NCBI GenBank assembly: GCA_964036195.1
Contig: OZ038450.1
Location: 9,116,701 to 9,180,700 of the forward strand
DNA: 64,000 nt
Source: Sphaerolaimus hirsutus
Lineage: Eukaryota; Nematoda; Chromadorea; Monhysterida; Sphaerolaimidae
Reading direction: 5' to 3'
Position 1 is the first letter of the stretch. Every line of letters starts with the position of its first letter. The notes under the pieces are model-generated. The model made no database searches, had not been told where the DNA came from, and worked only from the letters and a program-made list of their open reading frames with translations. This document shows positions 39,501 through 47,672 of the stretch, in pieces. The translations under genes and the position numbers were made by a program.

Positions 39501-42500
39501 AGAAACTGGAATTTTTTAAACAATGTATTTATTTGGAATTTTGAAGCGAATCCGGTTTATCATAAAAATAGTTTCTTACCCTTTAGAAAATCTGTTTCCA
39601 TTTATTTATCATCTCTGTCGTCTTTATAAACCGACTTGAGATCTCGCCTCCCATCCGGCTGCGTAGCTCAGGGGTTAGAGCGTCTGTCTCGTAAACAGAA
39701 GGTCGAGGGTTCGAATCCCTCCGTGGCCTGCCGGTTAATTTTTTGCACTTTTTCAGTCTGGTTCGACGATCCGCTGCCGGCTCAACTCGATTAGAACTAC
39801 CACGTTGTCTGTTACTCTGACAGCGAAAACCAGTGACTTGAATGACAAAAAACGGATGTACGAGCCAGACATGGATATCTTTTTTGATAAGGAGTTGAAT
39901 GCAGAGCACACGCAGCAGCGGAAAGAACGCGCCGCGCGCATGTCCATGCAGCGGTCTGCCTTCACCAAAAGGGTTAGTTTTTAGCGCACCGTATTTCCTT
40001 CAGTTACCCCCCTTGAATTGAGCTCCCCCACCTTCGAATACCCCCTGGTCTGAGCGAACTGGTGAACGTATAACCCCAACCCTCGAAATATTCCCCCGTC
40101 TGGATTAATGTACATAGTGTATGAATTAACCCCCTCAAAATTTGTTGGCTTAATAATAAACCCGTGGGTGGTTTTTAGTGTAAATACGGTAGACGTACTC
40201 ACTGCTTCACTGATTGCAGGTGATAACGCACCCGTCATTCAAGAATGTGACGCGCAAGGAGGCGGAGAAGTTGTTGGAGTCGATGGAGCAGGGCGAGTGC
40301 ATCATCCGACCTTCGAGTTTGGTCAGTGGCGGTTTTGATCTGTTCAATGCAAGAGCGCCATTTATAAGAGCGTCGTGCATCGATGGCGCCAGAGCCATGC
40401 ATGGCTCCGTTTGACTGACTGTCGTGACTTTGGTATTCGCGAGTTTTCCGACTTTCACTGAAGTCTGGTTGCTGCGGTTTGCCATATGTTGGATTGTGGT
40501 GATTCAATATTTTAAAACTCGATTTCGAGCCGCTACAGCGTTTTTACAACATCCTCGTAACGCCATATCAGTCGGCGCCTTTCAACGAAACCACTCTATA
40601 ATCAATCTGCGTTCTCACTTGTCAACCAACAAACTCACTTCGCAGCACACGGACCACCTCTCATTGACGTGGAAAGTGACCGAGCACATCTACGCGCATG
40701 TGGACATCATGGAGCACGACAAGGACAAGCCGTACACGTTGGGCAAGCGGCTCACCATCGACCAGGAGGAGTTCGACGACCTCGACGAGGTGGTCGCCCG
40801 CTACGTGGCGCCCATGGCCGGTTTTGCCCGCGACGTGATGCACTACAAGTATTACTATGACCCGGGTTTTGGCTTTCGCGATGGACAGGTGAGAGGCGTT
40901 GCGCGGAAAATGATTTTAGGGGGAGGGTGCGTTGGCTTGTTCAGGGTGTGGAAGGCAGAAAGGGGGAAAATCGCGAAAATTAGTTTAAAAAAGCACATAT
41001 ACTACAAAAAATATCTGAAAATAGACAATAACGACCATGAATTGTGAATGTGAAGGTCGGAAAAAAAACGGTATGAAAATTAGCGATTTTGAACAAAAAT
41101 TGGGTGAAAATTTTTACGGCTACAAAGATAGCTGGCCGATTGGAGGGGGGGGGGCGTTCAGGGTATAGGAGCCAAAAAATTTGCCCCCTGGGATAGATAG
41201 ATAGCCCCCCAATAACCCCCTTCGTACCCCTCCCAAGTCTCTTTGAACTCTTAAGAACAGCCGGCAATTCTCTATAATTGGAGGATTATGTTTTGTGAGC
41301 GAAGCTCTACTTTCAAAAAAATACCACAATACCACGTTTAACCACCTTATCCCCGTTTGTAGATATCCGAGGCTGACGATAAAGTGCCCGTGCGTCTGGC
41401 CGTGCAAGAGCCATTCACAATCAATGGAAACACATTCAAGCGTTTCAAGCCGGACGAACTGAGGCGGTCTCGCGATGCTATAGAGAAGAATCTCTTTTTG
41501 AAGCAAGAGACTACGAAAAATAAGACTATTCCGTTAGTATTTATTAAAGTCGTCTTGACATGGAATGAAAGTGGCCCGCCCCCGTCAGATAACACAAGTA
41601 TACTCCAGTGACTTTACACCTTGCAACGTCATTCACGATGGAAGCGTGCCAACGATATCTAACGCATTCGACTTTCATAAAAAGATCGAAAAATTAATTC
41701 CTGTTATAACGTTTTTATTCACAAAAATTCATTTTTCAGATTTTCACAGAAATCGCATGTTTTTATTATCGCTGGCACGCTTCCAACGCGTTACATTTAT
41801 CAGTGCGTGTGCAGAGTGTCGTGTCACTGAAGTATACAATGCACCAAACAAAAGATTGCAGAATAAGTTAATAATGGGTAGATGCAGGTATTTGTAATGA
41901 GTCTCCTTTTGAAATCATTGTTTTTGTCAGCTTCCATTTCTTGAGTCAACGACCCTCATCGCAGCTACATCATCTCGCCGAGCCAGTGCTACCCGGGCAA
42001 GTTCCTGCTGTCGTACTTGCCGAAGCGGGCGTGCCGCCACGAGTGGTACACCGTGACGCCCGAGGGGCTGCGCTTCCGCGGCGAGATGCACCCCTCGTTG
42101 AACCAGATGCTCAATTGGTTCAAAAAGAACTATCAGAATCCACGTAAGTGGTGTTTTCTTTGTTAATCGTGTCAACAAATATTTGTGTGTGTGAATATGC
42201 TCGTGTCGATGTCAGCGCCTACGCCCGCCTACCCGCTGAATAACCAGGCGCGCAGCGGCGGCCAGACGCCACGCAAGTAAGTTGCATTCATCGAATGGGA
42301 AGTTGTTTTGGACATCATTTCCACCCTGGACATCACAGCCACATGGAGATTTCATGTAACTATGTTTTAAATGATATTTATGTCGGCACTGCGCAGTGCG
42401 CACAGTAGTAGACTACAAAAATTTGGGAAACTCGTAAATCTGTTTTTACACACTTACAGCCTACCACAATGAAGGGTGTCAACTGTTGACGGCGATCAAA

Positions 42501-45500
42501 AACATTCATTATGGTAAAATCAAATATGTTCATAACTGATTCATGAGTTTCCCAATATTCGAGGTCCTACTAGTGGCGTGCCCACATGTTGTGTTGAATT
42601 TTAACTGGAGCTGTATTTGAAATCTTAGAATTCTTGGATAAATCGTCCCCCCATCGTAAATATAACTCCCGCCCCGTATTTCAAAATATTTGTAACTCCA
42701 CATTCGGGCGTTTACGGTAGTTTTCCAAAATTGTCCCCTGTTGCAGTCGACCGACGGCCGGCGCCCCATCCGAGTATGACGCCCCCTCTGTGCGGTCTGG
42801 CGGCAGATCGAGCAGGGTTCGTTCTTTACCTCCTCATGCGTTGCCACACCTGGTTTTCCATGCGCCACTATACCAACGCACACGCAGTGGGGCGCGCCGA
42901 CCGCGCGCTCGCAAATGGGACGCACGGACGACGTGGACGCGCAGTCGATGGCGCCCAATGTGGACTTCGACGCGCAGTCGACCGCCACCGGCCTGGTCGG
43001 GCTGGGCGGCCGGTCGGTCATCAACGCCACTTATGCGGCTAGCACGCATGACTTCCCCAGGTGGGTGTGCTGTTAAAGGGGGCTGTGGCGGTAATATTGC
43101 TATCGCCCATTTGGTGTCCCCCTTTTTGAAGTGTGAAGAATTTGTTCAGTTATCCGTGTGAATATGTCACTTAAAGCTAGTGTGGCGTGAAATTGTTTAA
43201 GGTAATGATCTGTGAAATTTGTGTGAAAGCCACAATGCAGCAAACGTCAACCAAAAAATAAAATCACAAGTCTCCGCCCCAATAATCTCAGGCCGCCACC
43301 TCCCCCGATGTCCATGATGGGCGGGCCGACGAGTTACGCGGGCCTGCCGCCGCCGCCGAGCATGTATAACATGCCGGGCAGCATGCCGCCGCCCATGCCG
43401 CCCCCGTTCGCGGCGCCCTTCGGCATAGACCCCACGAGCGGCTATGTGCCGCCGCCGATGAGCGATGTGGGCAGCGCCACCACCAGCAGAAGAACGGGCT
43501 TCGGTAGGTTGAGTTCCTTTGAGGCGGTTGTGATGGGGTGGTTGAATGTCACCGCGGGTAGGTTCCACGATCTTTGTGTGCCCAGGCGGAGGTGGTGGCT
43601 TCAATCGACGGGCGCTGGGGGGTGACCGCGACGGCAACGATCGCGACTCATCCTGGCAGTCTGGCGGTCCGCGTGGCGGCAGACCTGACAGTCGGTGCAA
43701 TGGCTGTTTCACTGCATATTTGCATAACGCAGTATTTTTCACTTTTTTGGTTAAAAGTAAACGGTAACTGCGGACACCACAGTTTACATGTGTAGTAGTT
43801 GATTAATAACTACAAGTTGTAGTAAGTTCAATCAACTTACTACAAATGCACACAAAGACGTGGCAATGCGCCAACGCAACGGCTGTGTCATGTTATTGTC
43901 ATATGCCCGCTTTGACAATAAATGAAAATATTGAAAATAGACAGCGGATTACTTTGTGCATGAAACGTTTTTGAAACAATTTGGGTTTTATCACCGATGA
44001 CGTCATGGGGGAGTGTTTCGTACAGAAAAGTGAATAGCATTACGTCTGCCACGAAGTATACCAATGAACCGTTGTAAACCGCTCACATAAAATACAGGTG
44101 GAAGAGAATGCTACAACTGCGGTGAAATCGGTCACATGTCTCGAGAATGCCCCCAGCGTCGCAGTGAGTTCCGATCATTTTTCTTTTCAAATCGCCGTAA
44201 TTCACATTGAAACTATATGCCGCGCGTGTCTACCTCGTAGGCGGCGGCAGAGCGTGCTACAGGTGCGGCGAGGAGGGCCACATGTCCAGAGAGTGCCCCA
44301 ACGGCGGCGGCTTTGGCGACAACAGAAGCGGCGATCGCGGCGGCTTTGGTCGGCCGCCACTTGGTTCGCTTTGGGGCTGTTTTTGGGCCCTGTGCCTGTA
44401 GACATGTAAACCCGCTCGACATGTAGGTAAAATATAGCTGAAAAATATGTATATATCCCAAAATATCGGTTTAAGGTGAAAATTTGCAAAATCTAACAAA
44501 AATTGACAATTTCTAGTACAAATTTGGGAAAAATCGCTCAAAATTTGCTTCACGTGAATAGATAAATAGCTGAGCGATTTGGATGGAGGGGGGGGGCTCA
44601 GGGGAAAGTAGCCACAAAAATTGCCTTGGGATGGATAGATAGCTGAGTGGGCCTCCGGGATAGATAGATAGCTGGGCGATTAGGGACAGCCCCCCCCCAT
44701 TGGAGCCCCTGCATACCATGTCGCGGGTTTACATGTCTACGGAGCCTGCATCCTCGATTTTTGGTTCAGTTTGTTTTGTCCTTTTTTCTGTGACAAAACT
44801 TGATCGCTTATCAGGTGGTGGCGCCGGCCGCGACACTCGGACTTGTCACCGATGTGGCGAACCCGGCCACATCTCAAAGGATTGTCCAAGTGGTAGGTCA
44901 AACCAGGCTTTTCCGGTATTTTGACCCTCGCGGGGGCTGGAAAGGTAGAAAAGCGCACCTAAAAATCGGCGGAATAGATAGTTGAATAATTTTTTGGCGG
45001 GGGGGGGCTCGCGGGAGCTCAATATATTGTGCTTTTTCAAGGTATACAAGGTAAAAATGGGAAAATCGCTCAAATACCGTATTTCCTCGAAATACCCCGT
45101 TGAATAACCCCCCCCCCCTCGAAATACCCCCAGGTGTTTTCGAGCTGGGGAACCCCCCCACCTCCTCGAAAAACCCACATCTTGAATGATGTACATCATG
45201 CATACAATGTACATGATGTATTCAAATCTCATCGCAGCTATACATAGGTAGAGTAGTTTGTATAGCTATCTACGTTTGTATAGCTATCTACGTTTGTATG
45301 TTCTTATATTTACGTCCCGTTTGGTGACGTTTATTACCAGTTTTGGGTATGTAAAAGGCCATTCTTCACTACAATATTTACGAACATTTCTTGCAAAATA
45401 ATAACCCCCCTCCAATAACCCCCCCCCCCCCCCCGAAATACCCCCTCAAATTTCCACTCTGCAAAAATAAACCCCTTCTGGGTATTTCGAGGAAAGACAA

Positions 45501-46608
45501 AAGCGGAGGAATTTCGGTAGACAAAAATATCTATAAAAATCGGTCCATAAAAATAAATAACATAACCCAATATATTTAGCTATTTTGAAGGTGACAATTA
45601 GCAAATTGCTCAAAAATAGCGCAGCATAAATGGATAGCTGAGCGATTGGTGGGCTCGGGGGATTAAATTAGCATAAAAATTATATATACCTATAAATAGC
45701 TGAGTGCCCTCCGGTATAGATTGATAAATAGCTGGCCGATTTGGGGTAGCTGCCCCCCCCTCATTTGAGACCCCTGGGTCAAACATTTAAATTGAAGCGC
45801 GCAGAAACTATGTATTTATAGCGGGTTTTTGTTCACCCTAGGTGATCGTCGGTCGGGCGACTTTGGCCGCGACCGGGACCGCGACCGAGACCGCGACCGA
45901 GACCGTGACCGTGACCGCGACCGTGATCGTGACCGTGATCGCGACCGTGGCCGCGACCGTGACCGGGACCGTGACCGAGACCGAGACCGTAACCGTGATC
46001 GCGACCACGACGATGGCGGCTTTGGCGGCGGGTTCAATAAGCGCCCGCTGACCTCCGCATTGCCGAGCGTTCTGCAGGAAGCTGTCGTGCGACAGACCAG
46101 AGGTGAACGGCCCGACGAACGACACAGCCAAAACAGAGAGCGCGACATGGATTGGGCGGCCAAGGCGTCCGAGTGGCGCAAGCAGAAGAAACAGCCGGAG
46201 CCCGACGATGCGGCTGCAGATGGTGGCGGCACGAGCGGCGGGTTTAACAAAAAGGCGCTCACTCGATCGAATTCGCCACCACCGGCCGATCACGCGGCAG
46301 CGGATGCTGCCGACAATTCCGTTGATGCTAGAAATGACGGCTTCGGCGGCGGCTTCAATAAAAAGGCGCTAACCCAATCAAATTCGCCAGCGCCAGCCGA
46401 TGAGGCGCCTCCGAATGCTTCCGTTGGAGACAGAAGTGGCGGCTTCAACAAGAAGGCTCTAGCCCCACCAAATTCGCCACCACCGGGCGATGCTGATGCG
46501 GGAGCTGGTGCCGACGACCAATTTGGAGCCCATGATGGATTGGCTGAGGAGCCGATGCAGGTAGAGGAAACTGCTAATGGCGACAGGTCGCCTGGCGAGG
46601 TCGAGTGA
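22399..46608 (+). CDS. SUPT6H: Transcription elongation factor SPT6 with extended zinc-knuckle/RD C-terminal tail
   Basis: Histone chaperone that travels with elongating RNA polymerase II in the nucleus. I assembled 43 exons (coordinates in the block entries below). Every intron is GT-AG except intron 25 (GC-AG); phases agree throughout and the sum is 6831 nt, 2276 codons. Human SPT6 is about 1726, and the excess is mainly after the tandem SH2. Order seen: acidic N terminus, Spn1-binding segment, helix-turn-helix region, YqgF-like domain, HhH, S1, tandem SH2, then a long Gly/Pro-rich tail with zinc knuckles and RD repeats. The start is [20 protein letters not shown], similar in composition to the family N terminus. 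The gene is divergent from INO80E. The chief uncertainty is whether exons 38-43 are always part of this transcript. Confidence 0.9.
22540..23812. mobile_element. Family B element split by a family C element, SPT6 intron 1
   Basis: Left part CCAGGGGTATTCTAGATTTT... with GATAG words to about 22609. The right part resumes near 23409 and ends CCCACTTTCTCCTACCCCTG. The middle is family C. Together they take up nearly all of intron 1. Confidence 0.65.
22610..23408. mobile_element. Family C element nested in family B
   Basis: Ends GGGGACTTCCGTTCCAAAAG and CTTTTGGAATGAAAGTCCCC are inverted. The left 350 bp repeat in reverse at 14620-15436. Confidence 0.8.
24024..24885. mobile_element. hAT-like MITE of GGGACC repeats, SPT6 intron 2
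   Basis: TAGGGTTCAAACGGGACC at the left and ACCGTTTGAACCCTA at the right, between exact 8-bp repeats ATTTTGAG (24016-24023 and 24886-24893). It contains (GGGACC)n arrays at both ends and a GCGCGC-hairpin middle. Confidence 0.92.
25985..26465. repeat. CGTAAA-rich inverted repeat, SPT6 intron 4
   Basis: Many AACGTAAA and GAGTA words. The two halves are partly complementary (GTAAAGTATTTTT near 26040; AAAAACTTC...TACGC near 26330). Similar wording occurs at 4800-4940, 38985-39075 and 49175-49560. Boundaries are not resolved. Confidence 0.5.
28062..31782 (+). CDS. SUPT6H: SPT6 exons 9-17: helix-turn-helix and DNA-binding-like core
   Basis: Exons 28062-28283, 28723-28921, 29005-29180, 29532-29653, 29936-30106, 30176-30350, 31117-31267, 31350-31562, 31639-31782 (residues about 305-829). 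Landmarks: [20 protein letters not shown] and [14 protein letters not shown] (exon 10); [20 protein letters not shown] (exon 14); [19 protein letters not shown] (exon 15); [11 protein letters not shown] (exon 16); [20 protein letters not shown] (exon 17). Each matches the order of the recalled vertebrate protein. Exon 14 uses the acceptor at 30175 and the donor at 30351, fixed by phase. Confidence 0.88.
28365..28565. mobile_element. Family F fragment, SPT6 intron 9
   Basis: GTGTTGGAAACGTGCCAAT at the left is inverted against ATTGGCACTCTTCCAACGTG at the right, followed by AACCACGCGCGCAAGGTG. The same words occur near 41600-41845 and 47785-47985. Confidence 0.6.
30620..31036. mobile_element. 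CCGTAT MITE, SPT6 intron 14
   Basis: TACCGTATTACCTCGAATTA to ATTTCGAGGTAATATGGGC (the right tip is mutated). It is in reverse orientation to the 10041 copy. Confidence 0.87.
32104..36026 (+). CDS. SUPT6H: SPT6 exons 18-24: YqgF-like and HhH domains
   Basis: Exons 32104-32330, 33908-34096, 34469-34601, 34868-35020, 35393-35452, 35535-35639, 35842-36026 (residues about 830-1180). Landmarks: [11 protein letters not shown] (exon 18) into the YqgF-like fold, [17 protein letters not shown] (exon 19), [11 protein letters not shown] and [11 protein letters not shown] (exon 21), INRVNEVGVDMNR across exons 22-23, [15 protein letters not shown] (HhH, exon 23) and [15 protein letters not shown] (exon 24). 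Exon 19 is closed at 34096 (CC|GTTGGT) and not at 34100, because only that phase avoids a stop in exon 20. Confidence 0.88.
32510..33147. mobile_element. CGATAT-type hAT-like element, left end lost, SPT6 intron 18
   Basis: Reverse copy of the 19603-20333 family (shared AAGTGGCATATTGTATTTTC stretch). The right terminus CGTTTGAACCCTA is intact; the left ends in TTCGATATTCTATATTG without the terminal TAGGGTTC. Confidence 0.75.
36487..36559 (+). tRNA. tRNA-Thr (anticodon AGT) in SPT6 intron 24
   Basis: 73-nt cloverleaf: acceptor GGCCGCG/CGTGGCC (one G-U), D arm AGCTCAGGGGTTAGAGC, anticodon arm TCTGT-CTAGTAA-ACAGA with anticodon AGT, T arm GAGGG-TTCGATT-CCCTC. A T6 run follows 12 bp after the end and could terminate Pol III. 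It is on the same strand as SPT6 and about 58 bp before exon 25. Anticodon AGT would decode ACU/ACC after A34 editing. Confidence 0.9.
36618..39972 (+). CDS. SUPT6H: SPT6 exons 25-30: end of death-like region and S1 domain
   Basis: Exons 36618-36768, 36840-36877, 38045-38208, 38681-38808, 39193-39453, 39757-39972 (residues about 1180-1499). Exon 24/25 joins into [12 protein letters not shown], and exon 25 holds [18 protein letters not shown], both family hallmarks. Exon 28 begins the S1-type strand [14 protein letters not shown]. Exon 29 has MCPLCTEC and [15 protein letters not shown], which closes the S1 fold. Exon 30 reads [13 protein letters not shown] and AFTKR before the SH2 block. Exon 26 is a 38-nt microexon between a GC-AG intron and a 1.2-kb transposon-filled intron. 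Confidence 0.88.
36769..36839 (+). other. GC-AG intron in SPT6 (intron 25)
   Basis: CAG|GCATGT donor and TTTTTTCAG acceptor, only 71 bp. No in-phase GT donor joins LKRQ to [13 protein letters not shown]. Confidence 0.78.
36945..38010. mobile_element. TAGGGTTCAAACGG element hosting a second hAT-like MITE, SPT6 intron 26
   Basis: Left TAGGGTTCAAACGGAATTG and right GAACCGTTTGAACCCT with GATCGGGAT words on both sides of the inner element at 37031-37783. No clear 8-bp duplication remains. Confidence 0.7.
37031..37783. mobile_element. Nested CGATAT hAT-like MITE
   Basis: TAGGGTTGGGACGATATGAC and GATATATCGTCCCAACCCTA termini lie between exact 8-bp repeats GTCACGGG (37023-37030 and 37784-37791). 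Confidence 0.92.
39657..39729 (+). tRNA. tRNA-Thr (anticodon CGT) in SPT6 intron 29
   Basis: Same body as the 36487 gene with acceptor GGCTGCG/CGTGGCC (two G-U pairs), anticodon loop CTCGTAA (anticodon CGT) and T arm GAGGG-TTCGAAT-CCCTC. Flanks are shared with the first copy: CATCCGG before, and CCGG-TAATTTTTTGCA then a T-run after. It ends 27 bp before exon 30, so its 3' T-runs form the pyrimidine tract of that splice acceptor. Confidence 0.9.
39987..40191. mobile_element. CCGTAT MITE filling SPT6 intron 30
   Basis: ACCGTATTTCCTTCAGTTAC to AGTGTAAATACGGTA. The intron is 39973-40219, so only about 14 and 28 bp at its ends are not transposon. Confidence 0.78.
40220..42276 (+). CDS. SUPT6H: SPT6 exons 31-35: tandem SH2 domain
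   Basis: Exons 40220-40321, 40646-40888, 41363-41532, 41965-42143, 42216-42276 (residues 1500-1751). SPT6's tandem SH2 binds phosphorylated linker of RNA polymerase II subunit RPB1. The first SH2 has GECIIRPSS, with the phosphate-binding Arg, then [18 protein letters not shown] and [20 protein letters not shown]. The second SH2 has [27 protein letters not shown] and [11 protein letters not shown], as in the family. It continues PTPAYPLNN and a basic TPRK, the start of the variable tail. Confidence 0.9.
40900..41235. repeat. Family B fragment, SPT6 intron 32
   Basis: AAATTAGCGATTTTGAACAAA, GATAGATAGATAG and G-runs match the family B interior at 3766-4125 and 44399-44740. Confidence 0.55.
41596..41848. 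mobile_element. Family F element, SPT6 intron 33
   Basis: ACTCCAGTGACTTTACACCT (complement of a word near 28563) and GATGGAAGCGTGCCAACGAT at the left, GCTGGCACGCTTCCAACGCG at the right. Confidence 0.6.
42747..46608 (+). CDS. SUPT6H: SPT6 exons 36-43: variable tail with three CCHC zinc knuckles and RD/GGFNKK repeats
   Basis: Exons 42747-42816, 42888-43060, 43292-43503, 43586-43690, 44098-44163, 44241-44348, 44815-44892, 45842-46608 (residues 1751-2276). Exon 38 is Pro/Met-rich ([11 protein letters not shown]). Exon 39 has [12 protein letters not shown]. Exons 40, 41 and 42 each carry one perfect CX2CX4HX4C knuckle ([42 protein letters not shown]), a fold that binds single-stranded nucleic acid. 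Exon 43 opens with about 25 Arg-Asp dipeptides, then four GGFNK(R/K) repeats each followed by a Pro/Ser spacer, and contains [17 protein letters not shown], similar to a DWGKMAEQW-type motif I recall near the human SPT6 C terminus. Frame and phase are continuous from the SH2 block. Alternatively a separate gene starts near exon 38, but I see no promoter, start context or SPT6 stop before it. Confidence 0.78.
44387..44745. mobile_element. Family B element filling SPT6 intron 41
   Basis: GCCCTGTGCCTGTAGACATG at the left and CGGGTTTACATGTCTACGG at the right, with GATAGATAG and G-runs between. Confidence 0.78.
44930..45778. mobile_element. Family B element split by a MITE, SPT6 intron 42
   Basis: GGAATAGATAG and poly-G on the left, CCCCCCTCATTTGAGACCCC on the right, with a CCGTAT MITE (45075-45519) inside. 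With it the intron is almost entirely repeat. Confidence 0.6.
45075..45519. mobile_element. CCGTAT MITE, nested
   Basis: TACCGTATTTCCTCGAAATA at the left. The right end reads TATTTCGAGGAAAG with about 20 extra bases before TTTCGGTA, a damaged terminus. Confidence 0.8.
45862..46010 (+). repeat. (GACCGN)n coding hexamer repeat
   Basis: About 25 degenerate copies of GACCGN encode Arg-Asp on the sense strand. The opposite strand is also open and reads (Ser-Arg)n. Synonymous third-base variation shows selection on the peptide or an old expansion. Confidence 0.9.
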
Positions 46609-47127
46609 TTCGCATTTTGCGTTGCATTTGATGCAGTTGTTGCTTTTTGTAGTCGTCGCATCGTACGCGTCCGCGTCCGGTTTTTCAATTAAGTTGCAAA
46701 AAATATTGCTTATGCCGACCACTAGTGTCAAAAAATAGTGTCAACTACAGTGAGTTCCAGTGAACTTGTTCTTTCAATTCAATTCGCATGGGGGCATTTT
46801 TTCATCGAAAAATCTAAATATCGGTCGAATGCGGAAGTAAATATTTTCAGTATCCAGTTCGCCAATGGAATAGGTATCTTGTTGCCATGATTTGGAGAGT
46901 GAACATACCAATCCCTGCTTCACTATTGCGTGTTTTGGAAAGCATGGACATACTTTGTGATCGATATTAGGCATCATGCATCGCCGTCGCTACGGCTAGG
47001 CGCTATAAATTGTTTATTTGAATACGGAGATATCGATTGATAACAATGCGAGTATCATTTTTGAATGGCTTTTGCGGTGCCTAATTCGTTAAAAAAATTG
47101 TTTTCTCGAAACCGTGGATACCTTATA

Positions 47128-47278
47128 TACCGTATTTGCTTGAATGATCCTCCACCTTGAATAATACCCCCTTTTGAATAATTGCCCCTGTTACTTGAAT
47201 AATTCTTCCCGTTGAATACGTCTCCCTCGAAAAGTCTGACAAAAAATAACTCCAAAGGTTAATTTTCAAGCAAATACT
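47128..47278. mobile_element. Short CCGTAT MITE, GCTTGAATAA subfamily
   Basis: TACCGTATTTGCTTGAATGA to TTTTCAAGCAAATAC. It is the same subfamily as 60164-60256. Confidence 0.75.
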
Positions 47279-47672
47279 AGCAAATACTAATATTTGATGT
47301 AACTAGGTAATTGTTGTTGGGCACAAAATTCTTCCCTTTTCTCTGTACATTTTAGGTTGTTTGATACGCTGGCTGCGTTGATGCAGCGTAGTTATGTGGA
47401 ATATTATGCCGAGGTGGTTTTTGAAGAGACTATTTCTCGTTGTTTGACACAGTTTTACAATGCAAGATTAATAGTTGAGCTCCATTGAAGTTTATTGATC
47501 CGTTAATTATAGTTAATTTTTCATCTGCAAATACTTCCTCGGCGTTTGTACGAGCTCGTTTGTTTTCAAAAGCAATCTAAATTGCAACTTCGCATGAAAG
47601 ACATAGGCAGCGTTGGGTATTAAATTCTATACACTGTTTGCTACAGATTATATAATTGCGTATTGGCCAATT

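Noticed and set aside
45816..46262. Antisense SR-rich ORF of about 148 codons opposite SPT6 exon 43
   Set aside because: It is the mirror of the GACCGN repeat; Ser-Arg coding follows automatically from Arg-Asp coding and there is no splice or start context.
43292..46608. Exons 38-43 as an independent zinc-knuckle gene
   Set aside because: No start codon context or promoter and no SPT6 stop codon before it, with continuous splice phase. Kept as the main alternative pending cDNA.
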